This document shows, one piece after another, positions 1 through 6,841 of a stretch of DNA of 10,005 bases. Source of the DNA: Desulfobacterales bacterium (lineage in GTDB: Bacteria > Desulfobacterota > Desulfobacteria > Desulfobacterales > C00003106). The first letter of the stretch is position 1. Each line of letters starts with the position of its first letter. The translations under genes and the position numbers were made by a program. The stretch is taken from assembly GCA_030672555.1 (NCBI GenBank), contig DAOVGD010000066.1, positions 1 to 10,005 of the forward strand, written 5' to 3'. The notes below the pieces were generated by a model. That model had not been told where the DNA came from. It did not search any database and saw only the letters and a program-made list of their open reading frames with translations.

Positions 1-896
1 CCGAAAAGAGCGGTCTTGACCAGGCTGGAGTTGGCCACTGTCTCAGCCACTCCTTTTGCCTCATCGGCAGTACGACCGCCTTTAACAAGAACTGTTACAA
101 GCTTGGTTGCTCCTTCACCGTCTTTTACGATCATACGGGCGAGTTGAATTAAGAGATCATCAAGAATATTCTGGAACATCTCCAGGGACCTATTATCTTC
201 AAGGGTTATTCCGGAAAGGCCGTTCGCCAGCAATAACACTGTATCATTGGTACTGGTATCTCCGTCAACCGTTATGATATTGAACGATTTGTCCACTGCA
301 ATCTTTAATGATTCCTGCAGGATATTATGCGATGCACCAATATCGGTACAGACAAAGCATAGCATAGTCGCCATGTCCGGGCGAATCATGCCCGCACCCT
401 TTGCCATGGCTGTTACAGTAAACTCCTTACCCGATATAGTCCCTTTTTTCGAGGCTATCTTAGGCGCTATGTCTGTGGTCATAATTGCTTCAGCCACATC
501 TGGAAGGCCTGACGGGGTCAAATGCTGAAGGATTCCAGGGATGGCATTTTCAATCTTTGAGATGTCTAACGTCTTTCCGATGACTCCGGTAGAAGCAACC
601 ATCACCAGAGACTCATCTATTTGCAGGGCCTTGCCTGTAGCCCGGGCCATTGCTTCGGCATCCCTCATACCCTGTATCCCAGTACATGCATTGGCGTTAC
701 CGCTATTTGCCACAATAGCCTGACATTGCCCCGAACCTATCCGTTCTATATCAAAAAGTACCGGCGCTGCCTTTATACGGTTTCGGGTAAAGACACCCGC
801 AACAGTTGCGGGGACCGTGGAAAAGATAATCCCAAGATCTTTTTCCCCTTCTTTTTTTAAACCGGCCAGCCCCGCAGCAGCCAAAAAACCCGGCAC
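1..896 (-). CDS. argJ: Glutamate N-acetyltransferase / ornithine acetyltransferase ArgJ (3' end beyond the window)
   Basis: ArgJ moves the acetyl group from N-acetylornithine to glutamate, closing the acetyl cycle of arginine synthesis in the cytoplasm; some members also use acetyl-CoA. About 298 codons are present, of a family length near 390-410; the missing C-terminal part lies left of the window. Visible motifs are VFTRNRIKAAPV near residue 35, IVANSGNANACTG near 61, TTDIAPK near 140, the self-cleavage motif KGAGMIRPDMATML with the Ala-Thr bond and nucleophile Thr at about 177, and VDGDTSTNDT further on. The last visible residues, VANSSLVKTALFG, lead into the usual C-terminal region. I prefer the GTG at 896, with GGAGG 8 nt upstream at 905-909, 17 nt after the secA stop. 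An in-frame ATG at 932 would add 12 residues and overlap the end of secA; it has no clear ribosome site. Either way the gene is very probably cotranscribed with secA. Identity is secure; the start is not. Confidence 0.95.
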   Translation of the reverse strand, partial: MPGFLAAAGLAGLKKEGEKDLGIIFSTVPATVAGVFTRNRIKAAPVLFDIERIGSGQCQAIVANSGNANACTGIQGMRDAEAMARATGKALQIDESLVMVASTGVIGKTLDISKIENAIPGILQHLTPSGLPDVAEAIMTTDIAPKIASKKGTISGKEFTVTAMAKGAGMIRPDMATMLCFVCTDIGASHNILQESLKIAVDKSFNIITVDGDTSTNDTVLLLANGLSGITLEDNRSLEMFQNILDDLLIQLARMIVKDGEGATKLVTVLVKGGRTADEAKGVAETVANSSLVKTALF

Positions 897-904
897 GTGT
901 AAAT

Positions 905-909
905 CCTCC
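905..909 (-). promoter_or_regulatory. Ribosome binding site GGAGG for argJ
   Basis: On the minus strand GGAGG lies 8 nt before the GTG at 896 and just after the secA stop codon (914-916). It is the main reason for preferring the GTG start over the ATG at 932, which lies inside the last codons of secA. Confidence 0.6.
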
Positions 910-913
910 ACAG

Positions 914-3436
914 TTAGGTTCTCCCACAACATTTTTTATATTTTTTTCCACTTCCACACGGGCACGGTGCATTCCTACCCACCTTTTTCCCCTCTCGCTT
1001 CACGGGTTGTCTGGCAGAGGGCTCACCACGTGAAAACGTCATGCTCTGTGCTTTGGGCTTCTGCATACTGTCAATTTCTTCCGGGCGGACGACCTGTATC
1101 CTAAATAGTGTACTAACAGTAGCCTCTTTAATCCGTTCCACCATTGTCTGAAACATCATAAAGCCTTCATGTTTGTACTCAAGTAGTGGGTCTCTCTGAC
1201 CATATCCTCGTAGCCCGATCCCCTCTTTTAGATGATCCATGGCAAGAAGGTGGTCCTTCCATGCGCTGTCCACCGTCTGCAACATAACCATCCGCTCGAG
1301 AGAACGAGCTGTGTCAGCGCCGATATACTCTTCTTTCTCGTGATACCGCTTAATGGCCTCTTTAATGATATATTCCTGCAGTCCTTCACGCGTAAGGCCA
1401 TCCAAAAGAGATCCGTTCAACTCAATCTTAAAAGCCAACTTATCCCGAACAGCGGTTCCGAGCCCTTTTAGGTCCCAATCTTCCGGAAGATGCTTTTCGT
1501 CGGCGAACTCACCCGCAATCGTCTCTGCTACCTCCTTTATCATCTCATCAATTAGTGGATAAATACTATCCTCCCTCAAGGCCTCACGGCGGTAATCATA
1601 GATGACCTCGCGTTGTTGATTCATGACATCGTCATACTCGAGTAGATGCTTACGAATATCAAAGTTGTGGCCCTCGACCTTGCGTTGAGCGTTCTCAATC
1701 GCCTTGCTTATCAGGCCATGCTCGATCGGCTCACCCTCTTCTACCCCGAGTCTGTCCATAATAGAAGAAATCCGCTCACCCCCAAATATACGAAGTAAAT
1801 CATCTTCAAGTGCAAGATAAAATCGGGAAGAGCCGAGGTCCCCCTGACGACCGGATCTACCCCGAAGTTGGTTGTCAATACGCCGGCTTTCGTGCCTCTC
1901 TGTACCGATTATGCGAAGTCCGCCAAGCTCTTTGACACCCTCACCTAAAACGATGTCCGTACCGCGTCCGGCCATATTGGTGGAAAGGGTCACTGTACCC
2001 ATCTGGCCTGCTTTTGCTACAATTTCCGCCTCTTTTTCATGATTTTTTGCATTCAGAACAGAATGTTTGATCCCACTTTTCGTGAGCATGCGGCTCAGTT
2101 TCTCTGATTTATCAATAGAAATCGTTCCCACAAGGACCGGCTGTCCCTTTTTGTTCAGTTCCTTGATCTCTCTGGCTACTGCTTTAAATTTCTCTTCCTC
2201 GGTTTTGTAAATTGAATCGGGAAAATCTTCGCGAACCATGGGAAGGTTTGTCGGAACAACTATTACATCTAGATTATAAATCTTTTTAAATTCAGCCGCT
2301 TCCGTGTCAGCGGTACCTGTCATTCCGGCCAGTTTTTCATACATTCTGAAGTAATTCTGAAACGTTACTGAGGCTAAGGTCTGATTCTCATTCTCGACTT
2401 TGACGTTTTCCTTTGCTTCAAGAGCCTGGTGCAATCCTTCACTATAACGCCTGCCAGGCATTAGCCTGCCGGTAAACTCGTCTACAATGATAACTTCACC
2501 ATTTTTTACAATATAGTCTACATCGCGTTTAAAAAGGGTGTGGGCCTTCAGTGCCTGATTCAGGTGGTGGAGTATTTCGATATATTTGGGCTCATAGAGG
2601 TTATCTACCTGTAAAATTTTTTCACAGCGTGCGATTCCTTCTTCTGTAAGAATCGCTGCACGCGCCTTCTCATCAATGGTATAATCCTTATCACGTTGCA
2701 AACGAGGAATGACCGTATTCAGTTGATAGTACAAGGAAGTCGATTTCTCAGCAGGCCCGGAGATAATTAAGGGCGTCCTCGCCTCATCAATCAGTATGCT
2801 GTCCACCTCATCCACGATTGTATAATAATACTCTCCCTGCACCAGTTCCTCTTTTGAGAACTTCATGTTGTCACGCAAATAGTCAAAACCAAATTCGTTG
2901 TTCGTTCCATACGTGATATCAGCAGAGTATGCTTTTTCCCGTTCTTCCTCATCCAAGCCATGAACCACGGTGCCGACTGACAACCCCAAAAACTTATATA
3001 TTGCCCCCATCCATTCAGTATCTCTTTTGGCAAGGTAGTCGTTCACGGTTACTACATGAACCCCTTTACCGGTTAGGGCATTTAAATATACAGGAAGAGT
3101 CGCAGCCAAGGTCTTCCCCTCACCTGTCTTCATTTCCGCAATCTTTCCCTGGTGAAGAACAAGTCCTCCCATTAACTGAACATCAAAATGACGCATGTTC
3201 AAGGTTCGGGCAGATGCCTCCCGGACGACCGCAAATGCTTCCGGAAGGATGTCGTCAAGAGATTCACCATGTTCGAGGCGTTCGCGAAATGTGGACGTCA
3301 TGGCCTTTAAGTCGTTATCGCTCAATCCCTTTATTTTAGGCTCGAGGAAATTGACCTGGTCAACAATTGGTTGTAATCTTTTAAGCTCTCGCTCGTTCTT
3401 GCTTCCGAATACTTTTTTGAGCAAATTCCCTATCAT
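914..3436 (-). CDS. secA: Preprotein translocase ATPase subunit SecA
   Basis: SecA is the cytoplasmic motor that drives unfolded preproteins through SecYEG using ATP. The 840-residue product opens with the usual GNLLKKVFGSKNER. It has the Walker A motif MKTGEGKT at 102-109, the Walker B/DEAD-like DEVD at 209-212 followed by SILIDEARTPLIISGPA, the crosslinking-domain start LASVTFQNYFRMYEKLAGMTGTA, the second-motor motifs NMAGRGTDIVLGEG and QLRGRSGRQGD, and a C-terminal SEC-C zinc site with Cys 825, 827, 836 and 837. That tail normally binds zinc and contacts SecB or phospholipid. It is shorter than E. coli SecA (901 aa), as in many lineages, with no domain missing. A TAA codon directly precedes the ATG in frame, so this start is the earliest possible. 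The purine-rich AAAGG upstream is 14 nt away, which is far. argJ follows closely. Neither a truncation nor a frameshift is seen. Confidence 0.99.
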   Translation of the reverse strand: MIGNLLKKVFGSKNERELKRLQPIVDQVNFLEPKIKGLSDNDLKAMTSTFRERLEHGESLDDILPEAFAVVREASARTLNMRHFDVQLMGGLVLHQGKIAEMKTGEGKTLAATLPVYLNALTGKGVHVVTVNDYLAKRDTEWMGAIYKFLGLSVGTVVHGLDEEEREKAYSADITYGTNNEFGFDYLRDNMKFSKEELVQGEYYYTIVDEVDSILIDEARTPLIISGPAEKSTSLYYQLNTVIPRLQRDKDYTIDEKARAAILTEEGIARCEKILQVDNLYEPKYIEILHHLNQALKAHTLFKRDVDYIVKNGEVIIVDEFTGRLMPGRRYSEGLHQALEAKENVKVENENQTLASVTFQNYFRMYEKLAGMTGTADTEAAEFKKIYNLDVIVVPTNLPMVREDFPDSIYKTEEEKFKAVAREIKELNKKGQPVLVGTISIDKSEKLSRMLTKSGIKHSVLNAKNHEKEAEIVAKAGQMGTVTLSTNMAGRGTDIVLGEGVKELGGLRIIGTERHESRRIDNQLRGRSGRQGDLGSSRFYLALEDDLLRIFGGERISSIMDRLGVEEGEPIEHGLISKAIENAQRKVEGHNFDIRKHLLEYDDVMNQQREVIYDYRREALREDSIYPLIDEMIKEVAETIAGEFADEKHLPEDWDLKGLGTAVRDKLAFKIELNGSLLDGLTREGLQEYIIKEAIKRYHEKEEYIGADTARSLERMVMLQTVDSAWKDHLLAMDHLKEGIGLRGYGQRDPLLEYKHEGFMMFQTMVERIKEATVSTLFRIQVVRPEEIDSMQKPKAQSMTFSRGEPSARQPVKREGKKVGRNAPCPCGSGKKYKKCCGRT

Positions 3437-3470
3437 TTAATACACGGTATCCTTTCACTAATCCAATTCC

Positions 3471-3531
3471 TTGATGGTTTCGTAAAAAGTGACCAATCAA
3501 ACAAATTGAAGACCTTTTACAAAACCATCAA
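3471..3531. repeat. Inverted repeat with 17-nt arms upstream of secA
   Basis: The left arm TTGATGGTTTCGTAAAA (3471-3487) pairs with TTTTACAAAACCATCAA (3515-3531) across a 27-nt loop. Sixteen of 17 positions pair in DNA. In RNA made from the minus strand, the direction of secA, the remaining position becomes a G-U wobble, so the whole stem can form. There is no following T-run, so it is not a classic terminator. It looks like a dispersed palindromic element or a hairpin in the secA leader. From memory, repeats resembling GTTTCGTAAAAAGT occur between genes in deltaproteobacterial genomes, but this was not checked. Confidence 0.75.
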
Positions 3532-3612
3532 AATTACTACTCATATTACAGTTGTAAAGGTAATACACTCTTTGTTATTTTTCAATCTTTAAAAAGAATG
3601 GGTTGAGGTTTA

Positions 3613-3658
3613 GAAATTGCGGGATTGTGAATTGCGGGATTGCGAATTGAGAGATTGG
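3613..3658. repeat. Three-unit 15-base tandem repeat
   Basis: The units are GAAATTGCGGGATTGT (3613-3628, one extra A), GAATTGCGGGATTGC (3629-3643) and GAATTGAGAGATTGG (3644-3658). The first two are almost identical and the third has diverged by three bases. It is a short minisatellite between the M23 gene and secA with no reading-frame role that I can see. Confidence 0.8.
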
Positions 3659-3737
3659 AATACTGAATTCTTTAATGCCCAAACTCGTGGCTTTGTTGGA
3701 TTCGTTTCGGCCTTAACTTAGCAATATTGATGCGCTT

Positions 3738-4646
3738 TTAGTCAAGAATATACTTTTGTGGATTAATAGGTATACCGTTTACGTTCACTTCATAATGAAG
3801 GTGCGGCCCGGTGCTTCGTCCGCTATTTCCGATCAAGGCAATCTTATCGCCACGTTTGACCCTCTCCCCCCGTTTTACTGTGCACTTTTTGAGATGTCCG
3901 TAACGCGTAACAACTCCATGGCCGTGATTGATAATAGCCATCAATCCGTAAGCGCCCTTCTTGCCGATAAAGGTCACCACCCCAGAGGCGGGTGCAATAA
4001 TAGGAGTGCCCGCTCGAGCGGCTATATCCAATCCCTTGTGAAATTCACGGCGTCCGGTAAAGGGTGAGGTCCGATACCCGAATCTCGAAGATACCCATCC
4101 TACAGTGGGTCGAATGGAAGGTGTAGCAGCAAGTAAAGATCTTTGATTTTCCAATGAAACAACAAGATCTTGAAAACTCTTCATCTGTAAATCAGAGGCC
4201 ACCTTGAGATGTTCAAGTTGTTCGTGCATGTCACGAACAAGGGTATTATGTTTTTTTGTTAAAGGAAGGTCTGCATCAAGGTCATCCGGAAGAGAACCAC
4301 CAACCCCAAAAATAGCCTGTTTATCACGAGGCTTGTCTATGTTGGCAATAATACGTATTTTTTCATCAAGCCTTCTCAATTGTAACATGTCCTGCTTCAG
4401 GGTGTTGATTTCTTCGGAAAAAATCTGGATTTGAGAACGTTGTGTTTCGATTTCACCTTGAAGGAAGTCGCTGCCGGTGCGGGAGATCTTCATCCTACCA
4501 TAATCCCAAAAGACATAACACGTACCGATAGAAGCGATTATAAAGAAACAAACAGCAAAACGAAACCAAAATCTGGAAAATTTGAATTGCTTAACCCGAG
4601 ATGTGCATTCAGGAATAATCAGAAACGTCCAATCCTTGCGTGCCAC
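3738..4646 (-). CDS. Membrane-anchored LytM/M23 family metallo-endopeptidase
   Basis: This is a predicted zinc peptidase that cuts peptide crosslinks of peptidoglycan, acting in the periplasm from an inner-membrane anchor. The 302-residue product has a basic cytoplasmic start, a single membrane span at about 28-47 (FRFAVCFFIIASIGTCYVFW), heptad-like helices at about 60-100 and 133-170 that look like coiled coil, and a C-terminal LytM domain from about 180. Zinc ligands are His203 and Asp207 (HKGLD) and His284 in HLH; His251 and His282 fit the catalytic histidines, so the domain should be active rather than a degenerate EnvC/NlpD-type activator. The start is a GTG with GAGG 7 nt upstream, and a TTGACA-N17-TATATT promoter lies 42 nt or so before it. 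secA follows about 300 bases downstream, an order I recall from Geobacter. The exact bond cleaved and its partners cannot be read from the sequence. Confidence 0.93.
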   Translation of the reverse strand: MARKDWTFLIIPECTSRVKQFKFSRFWFRFAVCFFIIASIGTCYVFWDYGRMKISRTGSDFLQGEIETQRSQIQIFSEEINTLKQDMLQLRRLDEKIRIIANIDKPRDKQAIFGVGGSLPDDLDADLPLTKKHNTLVRDMHEQLEHLKVASDLQMKSFQDLVVSLENQRSLLAATPSIRPTVGWVSSRFGYRTSPFTGRREFHKGLDIAARAGTPIIAPASGVVTFIGKKGAYGLMAIINHGHGVVTRYGHLKKCTVKRGERVKRGDKIALIGNSGRSTGPHLHYEVNVNGIPINPQKYILD

Positions 4647-4694
4647 GGTTCAACCTCATCCTTAAAAGTTAAACAAACTCAACGAATTAAATAG

Positions 4695-4723
4695 AATATA
4701 GATCAATCCACGAAACTTGTCAA
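4695..4723 (-). promoter_or_regulatory. Sigma70-type promoter for the M23 gene
   Basis: On the minus strand TTGACA (4723-4718) is followed after exactly 17 bases by TATATT (4700-4695), matching 6/6 and 5/6 consensus positions. Transcription would begin near 4688, leaving a leader of about 42 nt to the GTG at 4646. It is the best promoter in the window and probably also feeds secA and argJ. Confidence 0.8.
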
Positions 4724-4782
4724 GCAACTAAATATGGGCTGTTGGACTCCCCATACTTATATATTTATCGGTCATATCTCAA

Positions 4783-4956
4783 TATTTATAAAGTACTTTT
4801 TATCTCAAGAGTCGTAAGTTCTCGTAACATACTGAAATAATTAAACCACAAATCATTCCCCCCTTAATCCCCCCTTAATCCCCCCTCAAGGGGGGAATTT
4901 AAAGGCTTTTTCAGAGAACTTTTGACTGTCGAGTTTTTATAAAAGTACCTTAAATA
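4783..4956. repeat. MITE-like imperfect palindrome with C6/G6 core
   Basis: Three matched pairs of short arms are nested around one centre: TATTTA (4783-4788) with TAAATA (4951-4956), GTACTTTT (4793-4800) with AAAAGTAC (4941-4948), and AAGTTCTC (4816-4823) with GAGAACTT (4914-4921). The spacer between the second and third pairs is 15 nt on the left and 19 on the right and is itself partly matched (CTCAAGAGTC against CTCGACAGTC, 8 of 10). The core is the C6/G6 repeat. No transposase gene lies inside, and I find no clear target-site duplication. It resembles a decayed non-autonomous element; the palindrome is seen, its origin is inferred. Confidence 0.65.
4855..4898. repeat. Tandem TTAATCCCCCC units facing GGGGGG
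   Basis: Three C6 runs at 4858-4863, 4869-4874 and 4880-4885 are spaced by TTAAT, giving an 11-base period, and a single G6 run follows at 4890-4895 after TCAA. The last C6 and the G6 form a tight 6-bp stem with a four-base loop; the outer ATTCCCCCC and GGGGGGAAT give a 9-bp stem instead. The minus strand carries three G6 tracts. No T-run follows on either strand, so it is not a normal terminator. Confidence 0.85.
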
Positions 4957-5105
4957 CAAGCAATTTCGGTTCCATTTCTGCCGGACAACAATAATCATTA
5001 TAATTTCAACTGATTATGCGCAATCAAACAAAAACTTAGCCTGTTTTTTCTATCTTATGTGAGATTTTTTTAACAGTGTGAATACAAAATAGCACAAGAG
5101 AGAAT

Positions 5106-5558
5106 TTAACGAACCCACAACATTGCCGTCTCATCGCAGTCCGGAAATTTTACACATCTTATGCATTCAGCCCATATTTTTTTCGGAAGTGTGGATTTGT
5201 CTATAACCCGAAATCCGTGCCCCTCAAAAAAATCTTGTTGATATGTAAGGGTAAAAATCCGACCCACCCCCAGTGACTTTGCATCTTCAAACGCGGCCTC
5301 TATTAATTGGGATCCAATTCCTCGGCCTTGGTAGTCTTCAACAACAGCCAAGGAACGTATCTCTAATAGATCTTCCCAACAAACATGTAGAGCACAGGTT
5401 GCAATTACATGACCATCCTCTGCCTCATAGACATTGAAGTCCCTTAGATAGTCGTATAACTCACTAATAGCGCGAGGAAGGAGCTCCCCTCTATCAGCAT
5501 ATGCTTTAAGAATGTTATATATTGGTTTTACGTCCCGAATGGTCGCCTTACGGATCAT
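5106..5558 (-). CDS. GNAT N-acetyltransferase, probable short N-acetylglutamate synthase
   Basis: The 150-residue product is a single GNAT domain. The acetyl-CoA binding loop is QGRGIG at 77-82, preceded by the strand EIRSLAV. The start IRKATIRDVKPIYNILKAYADRGELLPR and the tail with KIWAECIRCVKFPDCDE match, from memory, the short ArgA-type proteins that make N-acetylglutamate from glutamate and acetyl-CoA in deltaproteobacteria, similar in idea to the stand-alone mycobacterial enzyme. Cys 132, 135 and 141 form a conserved-looking CxxC-x5-C group of unknown role. The reading frame stays open 30 codons upstream, but those codons run through the tRNA-Phe gene, so the ATG at 5558 is the real start; its ribosome site is weak. 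It lies downstream of the tRNA on the same strand. argJ, from the same pathway, is also in this window. The family is sure; the substrate is a good inference. Confidence 0.85.
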   Translation of the reverse strand: MIRKATIRDVKPIYNILKAYADRGELLPRAISELYDYLRDFNVYEAEDGHVIATCALHVCWEDLLEIRSLAVVEDYQGRGIGSQLIEAAFEDAKSLGVGRIFTLTYQQDFFEGHGFRVIDKSTLPKKIWAECIRCVKFPDCDETAMLWVR

Positions 5559-5590
5559 ATTTTTCTCTATCGAGACATGAGACAAGGTAT

Positions 5591-5611
5591 GAGACCTTTG
5601 CACAAGGTCTC
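5591..5611. repeat. Perfect 8-bp hairpin between tRNA-Phe and the GNAT gene
   Basis: GAGACCTT (5591-5598) and AAGGTCTC (5604-5611) form a perfect 8-bp stem with a five-base loop. It sits 7 nt after the mature 3' end of the tRNA and about 32 nt before the GNAT start codon. No T-run follows on the minus strand, so it is not a standard terminator. A processing signal, a leader hairpin or the leftover end of a mobile element are all possible. Confidence 0.8.
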
Positions 5612-5618
5612 GGTATGA

Positions 5619-5691
<73 letters not shown>

Positions 5692-5817
5692 AAACCCATT
5701 TTTCTATAATGACTTGATTTGATTATTGAAATGTTGCTTTGTGCGCTACATTTCTGATTTTGCGATCTAATATTTTCAATAAGTTATGAGACCATGAATC
5801 GTGTAGCGTTGGGATGT

Positions 5818-5846
5818 TTTTTAGCTAATTCCTGACCTTGTGTCAA
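5818..5846 (-). promoter_or_regulatory. Possible promoter upstream of tRNA-Phe
   Basis: A perfect TTGACA (5846-5841) is followed after 17 bases by TAAAAA (5823-5818), a poor -10. It would give a leader of roughly 120 nt before the tRNA. A second weak candidate, TATAGA at 5708-5703, would start close to the tRNA but has only a 3/6 -35. Reading through from rsmE is also possible, because no terminator is clear between the two. Confidence 0.3.
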
Positions 5847-5905
5847 GAAATTTTATGGCTATTATTTTCTTACATATTTTCCAATATGATATAGAAACAA
5901 CGACC

Positions 5906-6697
5906 TCAGGCCCCAAGGCCACCGTACACATATTGTAAGATCGCTGCTACAGTAATTGCCGCGGTTTCACCACGCAATATCCTTGGCCCTAAAGATACTT
6001 GTACATATCCACAATCTATCGCAGCTCTTATCTCTGCTGATGTAAATCCCCCCTCCGGACCAATCACACCAATAATTTTTTCTGCCTTTGGCATCCCATC
6101 TAAAAAGTATTTCAGAGACGTATCCGGTCCGGAAACTCTATCCTGTCCACTCTTAGGTTCAATACGGCCACCATCTATATTCCCTGTGCAAAATATCATT
6201 TTAAGATCGTGTTCTTCTGAACGGATTATTTCATCAAAGGGACTGAGCGGTTTAATTTCAGGCGCCACACTCCGACCACACTGTTTTAACGCCTCATGTG
6301 CAATCTTCGTCCATCGGTGATAACGAGATTCGGCCCGTCCGCTATCAAGTTTGGGAACAGAGCGCTGAGACCAAAAAGGGATATAGGTTGTCACACCCAG
6401 CTCCGTGACCTTTTGAATTATCCAGTCCATCTTAGATCCCTTAAGACAGGCCTGCGCAATGGTGATATGAACTGGAGATTCCCTAAGTACACGGGTTGAA
6501 TTCAACACAGACACTGTTATACACCGAGGTGAACTGGATAAAATCTCGCACTCGTATTCCGTCCCCTCACCATCAAATATGACAATCCTGTCACCTGGTT
6601 TGAGTCGGAGAACATTACGGATATGCCTTACATCAGAATCGGTTAATGCAGGATTCCCAGATAAGATTGAGTTCTTACTTAAAAAAAATCTTCTCAT
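5906..6697 (-). CDS. rsmE: 16S rRNA (uracil-1498-N3)-methyltransferase RsmE
   Basis: RsmE is a SPOUT-class enzyme that uses S-adenosylmethionine to methylate N3 of U1498 in helix 44 of 16S rRNA. The 263-residue product has the N-terminal PUA-like domain with VRHIRNVLR (23-31) and GDRIVIFDG (36-44), then the SPOUT domain with KGSKMDWIIQKVTELGV (86-102), RWTKIAHEALKQCGR (128-142), the cofactor-knot motifs GPEGGFT (213-219) and LGPRILRGETA (236-246). The length is slightly above the usual 240-250 because of a loosely conserved stretch at about 172-205 just before the knot. An in-frame TAA lies five codons before the ATG at 6697, limiting alternatives; no clear Shine-Dalgarno is visible. A TATAAT box about 50 nt upstream may serve it. 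It diverges from the receiver-dNTPase operon and precedes tRNA-Phe. Confidence 0.97.
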   Translation of the reverse strand: MRRFFLSKNSILSGNPALTDSDVRHIRNVLRLKPGDRIVIFDGEGTEYECEILSSSPRCITVSVLNSTRVLRESPVHITIAQACLKGSKMDWIIQKVTELGVTTYIPFWSQRSVPKLDSGRAESRYHRWTKIAHEALKQCGRSVAPEIKPLSPFDEIIRSEEHDLKMIFCTGNIDGGRIEPKSGQDRVSGPDTSLKYFLDGMPKAEKIIGVIGPEGGFTSAEIRAAIDCGYVQVSLGPRILRGETAAITVAAILQYVYGGLGA

Positions 6698-6841
6698 TTT
6701 TTTGCTGTATTATTACGGTTGCCCTTTACGAAACACCATTCTTTCAATTATAATAAATATTGATGGTTTAATAACTTGACCTTAAAGATATAACTGTGTA
6801 ATGAACAATTATTATCTTAGTCGTCTTAGGGGAGAAAATCA
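6698..6841. promoter_or_regulatory. Divergent promoter region between rsmE and the receiver operon
   Basis: This 144-base AT-rich gap must carry promoters in both directions. Toward rsmE there is a perfect TATAAT (minus 6752-6747) with no good -35. Toward the operon there is TTGACC (6776-6781) with a poor -10 (TAATGA) at 17 bases, and a TATAAC (6789-6794) lacking a -35. Neither is convincing, so an activator or another sigma factor may be used. No sigma54 GG-N10-GC element was seen. Confidence 0.45.

Larger units (their letters stand above)
3437..3737. other. Intergenic gap between the M23 gene and secA
   Basis: These 301 bases hold no convincing gene. They contain a 17-bp-stem inverted repeat at 3471-3531 and a 15-base tandem repeat at 3613-3658, listed separately. 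I see no clear intrinsic terminator after the M23 stop: neither palindrome arm is followed by a T-run on the minus strand. I also see no strong sigma70 promoter for secA; TTTACA at about 3560 with a poor -10 is the best I find and is weak. secA may therefore be read partly from the M23 promoter. Confidence 0.7.
4647..5105. other. Intergenic gap between the GNAT gene and the M23 gene
   Basis: These 459 bases contain the M23 promoter (4695-4723) and a MITE-like imperfect palindrome (4783-4956) with a C6/G6 core. The rest is AT-rich and shows no open reading frame with coding character. No convincing terminator follows the GNAT stop at 5106. A weak stem of CTGTT with AACAG around 5041-5077 has loops of A or T runs and is too poor to call. 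Confidence 0.7.

Noticed and set aside
751..972. 73-codon minus-strand open frame over the secA/argJ junction
   Set aside because: It is an out-of-frame shadow of argJ and the secA end, with Cys/Gly/Arg-rich composition typical of a wrong frame.
2929..3339. 136-codon plus-strand open frame opposite secA
   Set aside because: It is antisense to a strongly conserved part of secA and has no protein-like composition or ribosome site.
4855..4898. CRISPR-like or terminator reading of the C6 repeats
   Set aside because: Period 11 with five-base spacers is far too short for CRISPR, and there is no T-run for an intrinsic terminator.
5041..5077. Possible terminator after the GNAT gene
   Set aside because: CTGTT/AACAG plus ATCT/AGAT stems are short and separated by A or T runs; the T-run is on the wrong strand for the GNAT gene.
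5744..5808. CGCTACA / TGTAGCG inverted repeat upstream of tRNA-Phe
   Set aside because: Only 7 bp with a loop of about 50 nt; easily explained by chance.
5873..5888. CATATT/AATATG hairpin after rsmE
   Set aside because: A six-pair AT-rich stem with no following T-run on the minus strand; too weak for a terminator.
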